A stretch of DNA of 64,000 nt. Source: an uncultured Pelagibacteraceae bacterium (lineage in GTDB: Bacteria; Pseudomonadota; Alphaproteobacteria; Pelagibacterales; Pelagibacteraceae). The notes below the pieces were generated by a model. It was not told the DNA's origin. It saw only the letters and a program-made list of their open reading frames with translations, and ran no database searches. Numbering within the stretch: the stretch's first letter is position 1; the number at the start of each line of letters is the position of its first letter. The stretch is taken from the NCBI GenBank assembly GCA_902591775.1, contig CACJBW010000003.1, forward strand, positions 1 through 64,000, in the 5' to 3' direction. Positions 59,174 through 64,000 of the stretch are shown piece by piece. The position numbers and the translations under genes are program-made.

Positions 59174-59737
59174 ATGAAAATAATTTTAATTGATAATTAT
59201 GATAGTTTTACATTCAACTTATATCACTATCTTTCATCTTTTTCTAAAGTAGATGTATTTAGAAATGATAAAGTAGATCATCATTTTATTTTAAAAAAAA
59301 GGTATAATAAAATTGTAATATCTCCAGGACCTGGAAATCCTAATCAATCTGGAAATTGTTTAAAGATAGTAAAAAATTTGTATAAAAAAATGCCGATTCT
59401 TGGTGTTTGCTTAGGTCATCAAATTATTGGTCAAATATTTGGATCTAAGATAATTCAAGCTAAAGAACTTGTACATGGAAAGACAAGCAATATTATAAAT
59501 AAGAAAATTGGCATTCTAAATAATTTACCAAAAAGTTTCTTAGCTACCAGGTACCATAGTTTAGTAATTGATAGAAAATCTTTATCTAAAGATTTAACAA
59601 TTACATCTGTTACATCTGATGGAACAATAATGGGTGTTATGCATAAGAAATATAAAATTCATGGAGTTCAATTTCATCCTGAAAGTATCAAAACAAAATA
59701 TGGTTTAAAAATTTTAGAGAACTTTGTAAAAGAGTAA
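59174..59737 (+). CDS. trpG: Anthranilate synthase component II (glutamine amidotransferase)
   Basis: LIDNYDSFTFNLYHYL; GVCLGHQ; GVQFHPESI. Confidence 0.95.
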   Translation: MKIILIDNYDSFTFNLYHYLSSFSKVDVFRNDKVDHHFILKKRYNKIVISPGPGNPNQSGNCLKIVKNLYKKMPILGVCLGHQIIGQIFGSKIIQAKELVHGKTSNIINKKIGILNNLPKSFLATRYHSLVIDRKSLSKDLTITSVTSDGTIMGVMHKKYKIHGVQFHPESIKTKYGLKILENFVKE

Positions 59738-59739
59738 AA

Positions 59740-60732
59740 ATGGATCAATTTTTAGAAAAGCTCAGAAACAAAATAAATTTAAATTTTGATGAAAGTAAAG
59801 ATGTATTTAAGATTTTAATGAATGGTGATGCTAGTGATCAACAAATTTATGATTTTTTAACTTTATTATCAGACAAGGGTGAAGTTTCAGATGAAATAGC
59901 TGGAGGAGTATATATATTAAGAGATAAGTCAAAAAGAGTAAAAGTTGAAAATTGCATTGATACCTGTGGTACTGGAGGAGATGGAAAAGATACTCTTAAT
60001 ATTTCAACTGCATCAGCGCTGTTGTTAGCAAGTATGGGTGTTAAAGTGGCAAAGCATGGAAATAAAGCAGTTTCATCAAAATGTGGGTCAGCTGACGTTC
60101 TTGAAGCTTTAAATATAAATATCAACTTAGAACCAAAACAAATCGAGGAACAGATTAAAAATAATAATTTCGGCTTTATGTTCGCACCAAATTACCACTC
60201 TGCAATGAAATATGTTGGTCCAACAAGAAAAAAAATAGGAAAAAGGACAATTTTTAATATGATAGGTCCATTAAGCAGCCCAGCACTTGTTGAGAGGCAG
60301 GTAATTGGTGTTTTTGATAACAAACTACTAAAAATTTTTGCGAATGCACTAAAAAATTTAAATTTAAAATTTGCGTGGATTGTAAATAGTGAAGATGGTC
60401 TAGATGAAATATCGCCTTACGCCAAAACTAATATTGTGCAATTAAAAAATAATGAAATATCTGAGTTTATAATTGACCCAAATGAATTAAATATTAATGC
60501 TGATAAATTTGAAAATTTAATTGGAGATGATGCTAAATTCAATTCTGATAAAATTTTAAATATTTTTGAAGGTGAAGATAATGATTTTTCAAAAGCTGTA
60601 TGTTTAAATGCTGCAGCAGGGTTAATGATATCTGAAAAATATGATGATTTTAAAATTGCTTTTAATTATACTAGAGATTTTATTAAGTCTGGAGCAGCAT
60701 TCAAATATATAAAAAGTTTACAAAATGTCTGA
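59740..60732 (+). CDS. trpD: Anthranilate phosphoribosyltransferase
   Basis: DTCGTGGDGKDTLNIST; KHGNKAVSSKCGSADVLEAL. Confidence 0.96.
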   Translation: MDQFLEKLRNKINLNFDESKDVFKILMNGDASDQQIYDFLTLLSDKGEVSDEIAGGVYILRDKSKRVKVENCIDTCGTGGDGKDTLNISTASALLLASMGVKVAKHGNKAVSSKCGSADVLEALNININLEPKQIEEQIKNNNFGFMFAPNYHSAMKYVGPTRKKIGKRTIFNMIGPLSSPALVERQVIGVFDNKLLKIFANALKNLNLKFAWIVNSEDGLDEISPYAKTNIVQLKNNEISEFIIDPNELNINADKFENLIGDDAKFNSDKILNIFEGEDNDFSKAVCLNAAAGLMISEKYDDFKIAFNYTRDFIKSGAAFKYIKSLQNV

Positions 60733-61516
60733 AAATATCCTTCAGAAAATAATTGATCAAAAGAAAACTAAAATTGAAAAATTAAAACTTAAAATTGATA
60801 TAAACAGATTATTGCATGCAATAAGTGAGAAGGACGTTTTTTTTGATTTTAAAAAGAAAATACAAACGAAAAACTCAGAAAATAAAATATCCATAATTGC
60901 TGAAATAAAAAAAGCAAGTCCCTCTGCAGGTATTTTAATAGATGACTATGACCCAGTTAAAATTGCCAATATATATAATTCTAAGAATGTCACATGTTTG
61001 TCTGTATTAACCGAAGAAGATTTTTTTTTAGGAAATCTATCTCATATTTCTGAAATTAAAAAAAAAATTGAATTACCCATTCTTTGTAAAGATTTTTTTG
61101 TTGATAAATTTCAAGTACCTTTAGCAAAAAGTTACGGTGCTGATGCAGTCCTGATCATATTAGCAGGTATTTCTGAAAAAACTGCTGATGAAATTTACGA
61201 GGAGGCTTTAAAGCATAATATGAGTGTGATTGTTGAAGTTCATACAGTTGAAGAGGCAGAAAAATCAGTAAAATATCCGGATGCTTTAATTGGTATAAAT
61301 AACCGAAACCTAAAAACTCTTAAAACTGAGATAAATACAACTTATGATATATATGATGTAGTTTCAAATCACTCTTCCCCTCTAATTTCTGAGAGTGGTC
61401 TAAAAACAAAAGATGAATTGCTTGATATAAAAAACAGGACCTCAATAAGCACTTTTTTAATTGGTGAATCACTTTTAAAAGATTTAAAAAATAATAGTAT
61501 TTTTTCCCTTTTATAG
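60725..61516 (+). CDS. trpC: Indole-3-glycerol phosphate synthase
   Basis: IAEIKKASPSAG; LCKDFFVD; IGINNRNLKT. Confidence 0.96.
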   Translation: MSENILQKIIDQKKTKIEKLKLKIDINRLLHAISEKDVFFDFKKKIQTKNSENKISIIAEIKKASPSAGILIDDYDPVKIANIYNSKNVTCLSVLTEEDFFLGNLSHISEIKKKIELPILCKDFFVDKFQVPLAKSYGADAVLIILAGISEKTADEIYEEALKHNMSVIVEVHTVEEAEKSVKYPDALIGINNRNLKTLKTEINTTYDIYDVVSNHSSPLISESGLKTKDELLDIKNRTSISTFLIGESLLKDLKNNSIFSLL

Positions 61517-61563
61517 AAATTTTCCAATATTAATGATGTTTTTTAGCTGTTGTATAAATTGAG

Positions 61564-61578
61564 GAACTTTTATAGAAC
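61564..61578. promoter_or_regulatory. Alphaproteobacterial SOS box GAAC-N7-GAAC (reverse complement GTTC-N7-GTTC)
   Basis: GAACTTTTATAGAAC, 23-37 bp upstream of the lexA start. Confidence 0.8.
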
Positions 61579-61600
61579 ATCTATGTACTTAATTTGTTCT

Positions 61601-62284
61601 ATGTTAACTAAAAAACAAAAAAACCTTCTTCTCTTTATCAACAAAAAGTTGAGATCTACAGGTGTGTCTCCTTCATACGAGGAAATGAAAGAATCATTAA
61701 ATTTAAAATCAAAATCTGGCATTCACAGACTTATTAGTGCATTAGAAGAAAGAGGCTTCATTAAAAGATTAGCCCACAAAGCAAGAGCATTAGAAGTAAT
61801 TAAGTTACCTGAAACTGCATCTGCAAACGATATTTATAACAGTTTTTCTCCAAGCGTTATTAAGGGAGGACTAGATGAGGAAAATTTAAATAATTCTAAC
61901 GATACGGAAATCCCTGTTCTTGGAAAAATTGCTGCAGGAACTCCAGTTGAAGCTATACAGAATGAAGTTTCAAGAATTCCACTTCCAGCAAATATTGAAA
62001 AAGATGGAGAATTTTTTGGTTTAAAGGTCCAAGGGGATTCTATGATTGAAGCTGGAATCAATGATGGTGATACTGTTATTGTCAAAAAAGCAGATACTGC
62101 AGATAATGGAAAAATTGTAGTAGCTTTAATTGATGATCATGAGGCCATGTTGAAAAGAATTAGAAGAAAAGGTAAAACTGTTGCATTAGAAAGTGCAAAT
62201 AGAAATTACGAAACAAAAATCTTTGGCCCAGATAGAGTGAAAGTTCAGGGAATTCTTGTATCTTTATATAGAAACTTTCAGTAA
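61601..62284 (+). CDS. lexA: LexA repressor (start re-assigned)
   Basis: [29 protein letters not shown]; cleavage [16 protein letters not shown]; Lys in [15 protein letters not shown]. Confidence 0.94.
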   Translation: MLTKKQKNLLLFINKKLRSTGVSPSYEEMKESLNLKSKSGIHRLISALEERGFIKRLAHKARALEVIKLPETASANDIYNSFSPSVIKGGLDEENLNNSNDTEIPVLGKIAAGTPVEAIQNEVSRIPLPANIEKDGEFFGLKVQGDSMIEAGINDGDTVIVKKADTADNGKIVVALIDDHEAMLKRIRRKGKTVALESANRNYETKIFGPDRVKVQGILVSLYRNFQ

Positions 62285-62303
62285 AATAGTCTAAATAAAT
62301 TTC

Positions 62304-63698
62304 ATGAAAAAAGTAGCAACTAGATTTGCTCCTTCTCCTACCGGTCCTCTTCATATTGGTGGGATAAGAACAGCACTATTTAATTGGTTATATTCAAAAA
62401 ATAAATCCGGTAAATTTTATTTAAGGATAGAAGATACTGATAAAGAAAGATCTAAGGAAGAACATAAAATTCAAATAATTAACTCTCTAGAATGGATGGG
62501 AATTAAACACGATGGTGAAGAGTATATTCAATCAAAAATGATTGGTGAACACGCAGCTATTGCTAAAAGATTATTGGAAAATGGAAATGCCTATAAATGC
62601 TTTTGTAGTGCAGAGGAAATAGAGGAACAAAAGAAAAGAGCTAAACAAAAAAAAATTCCTTATGTGTATAATCGAAAATGGCGTGATATTTCTGAAGATC
62701 AAGCCCCAAAAGATATAAAGCCAGTTATAAGATTTAAAAGTAAAATAGAAGGCACTTCTCTACTAAAAGACTTAGTTCAAGGAAACGTGGAGATTGAAAA
62801 TAATACTATTGAGGATTTTGTTATTTTAAGAAATGACGAAACACCAACATATAATTTATCTGCGTCAGTTGATGATCATAATATGGGAATGACTCATATC
62901 ATAAGAGGAGATGATCATAAAATTAATACTTTTAAACAAATACAGATATATGAAGCACTAGGATGGGATATTCCACAATTTGCTCATATACCTCTTATTC
63001 ATACAATAGATGGTAAGAAATTATCAAAAAGAGACAATGCCTCAACATTAGAAGATTACTCAAAAATTGGAATTCTACCTGAATCACTTAGAAATTACCT
63101 ACTTAGGTTAGGATGGTCCTATAAAGATAAGGAAATTTTTAGCTTAGATGAAAGTATAAAACTTTTTGATTTAGAAGGAATAGGTAAATCACCTTCAAAA
63201 CTTGATATGAGTAGAATTCTTTCTATGAATGAATATTACATTAAAAATAGTGAAGAAAATATATTGTACAAAAAGTTAAAAGAATATTGTGAGATGTATA
63301 AAGATAGAATTCAAAAAGATAAAGAAAATACAATAAAGAGCTCTTTAACATTTTTAAAAAATAAAGCAAAAACACTTGAAGATATATTTAACAATTCTAA
63401 ATACATATTAAATGATAAAGTTATTTTTAACGACAATGATAAAGAGCTGATAAACGATGAAGCAAAAAAAATAATACATTTATTTAAAGAGAAGATTTCA
63501 GAATTAGAAGTTTTTGATAGAGAAAATTTAGAACAAATCATAAATGCGATAATAAAATTGAATAATACAAATTTTAAGGGTATTGGGCAGCCATTACGAA
63601 TAATGTTAACAGGATCTAAATTTGGTCCAGGAATATATGATATAATATTATCTCTTGGAAAAAACGAGGTAATAAAAAGATTAGGAAATATAGGATAA
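62304..63698 (+). CDS. gltX: Glutamyl-tRNA synthetase
   Basis: TRFAPSPTGPLHIGGIRTALFNWL; KKLSKRDNA. Confidence 0.96.
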   Translation: MKKVATRFAPSPTGPLHIGGIRTALFNWLYSKNKSGKFYLRIEDTDKERSKEEHKIQIINSLEWMGIKHDGEEYIQSKMIGEHAAIAKRLLENGNAYKCFCSAEEIEEQKKRAKQKKIPYVYNRKWRDISEDQAPKDIKPVIRFKSKIEGTSLLKDLVQGNVEIENNTIEDFVILRNDETPTYNLSASVDDHNMGMTHIIRGDDHKINTFKQIQIYEALGWDIPQFAHIPLIHTIDGKKLSKRDNASTLEDYSKIGILPESLRNYLLRLGWSYKDKEIFSLDESIKLFDLEGIGKSPSKLDMSRILSMNEYYIKNSEENILYKKLKEYCEMYKDRIQKDKENTIKSSLTFLKNKAKTLEDIFNNSKYILNDKVIFNDNDKELINDEAKKIIHLFKEKISELEVFDRENLEQIINAIIKLNNTNFKGIGQPLRIMLTGSKFGPGIYDIILSLGKNEVIKRLGNIG

Positions 63699-64000
63699 GA
63701 TAATATTTGATGCCTCTTCAGACGAAGAGCTAGGAGAGGTCAAAGTTTCAAGAGTTTTTTTTATTTCATCTTTTTGTTTGGAAATTAAATCTGGTTTTTT
63801 TAGAAAATAGTAAACACTTTTAAATATTTCATCAGCATTACATTCAGATTGTATCAACTCTGGAATAACTTCTCTATTATTAATAATATTTATCATATTA
63901 ACAAATTTTATATTTAGTAGAAATTTTGCTAAATAAAAATTTATAAAATTCATCTTATAAATAATTACCGATGGAACATTCATTTTACACACTTCCAAGG
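63681..64000 (-). CDS. lpxB: Lipid-A-disaccharide synthase LpxB, C-terminal part (truncated by window edge)
   Basis: PSVIIYKMNFINFYLAKFLL..NIINNREVIPELIQSECNAD. Confidence 0.82.
   Translation of the reverse strand, partial: LEVCKMNVPSVIIYKMNFINFYLAKFLLNIKFVNMINIINNREVIPELIQSECNADEIFKSVYYFLKKPDLISKQKDEIKKTLETLTSPSSSSEEASNIILSYIS

Noticed and set aside
1-64000. CRISPR array, prophage or transposase
   Set aside because: No regularly spaced long repeats, cas, integrase, capsid or transposase-like proteins were seen in the ORFs; the region is compact core/P-island sequence.

Overview
AT-rich, tightly packed alphaproteobacterial chromosome, consistent with a SAR11 / Candidatus Pelagibacter genome (inferred from codon usage, gene order and protein resemblance; no search was run). 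About 1-30.4 kb is a dense phosphorus-acquisition and P-stress island. It holds two phosphonate ABC permeases (phnE1/E2), a PhnZ-like HD mixed-valence diiron oxygenase, coupled arsC-aquaporin genes, a ugp glycerol-3-phosphate/glycerophosphodiester operon with tandem ugpE copies, a split GDPD gene and a terminal DUF1868-type 2H phosphoesterase. It also holds a short glpD, phnX phosphonatase, ppx-ppk-sixA, phoR-orphan-pstSCAB-phoU-phoB, and a plcP-like/glycosyltransferase pair next to a lipid kinase. Candidate Pho boxes (7-4-7 direct repeats) lie upstream of pstS, the phnZ-like gene, phnX or the TPR gene, and a secreted orphan. About 30.4-64 kb is mostly conserved housekeeping: manC-ilvD-valS, tRNA-Cys/Asn/Arg, an XRE regulator, aapJQMP, ntrYX-trkAH, ispDF-pgpA-cinA, a lipA-ftsB-eno-kdsA-pyrG-secG-tpiA region, a SurA/PpiD-like gene followed by trpEGDC, lexA with an SOS box, gltX, and partial lpxB. 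No CRISPR array, rRNA, prophage or transposon was seen. The best novelty candidates are the PhnZ-like oxygenase, the 2H phosphoesterase beside a broken GDPD in the ugp operon, the orphan secreted proteins in the Pho island, and the arsC-aquaporin pair embedded in the P island.
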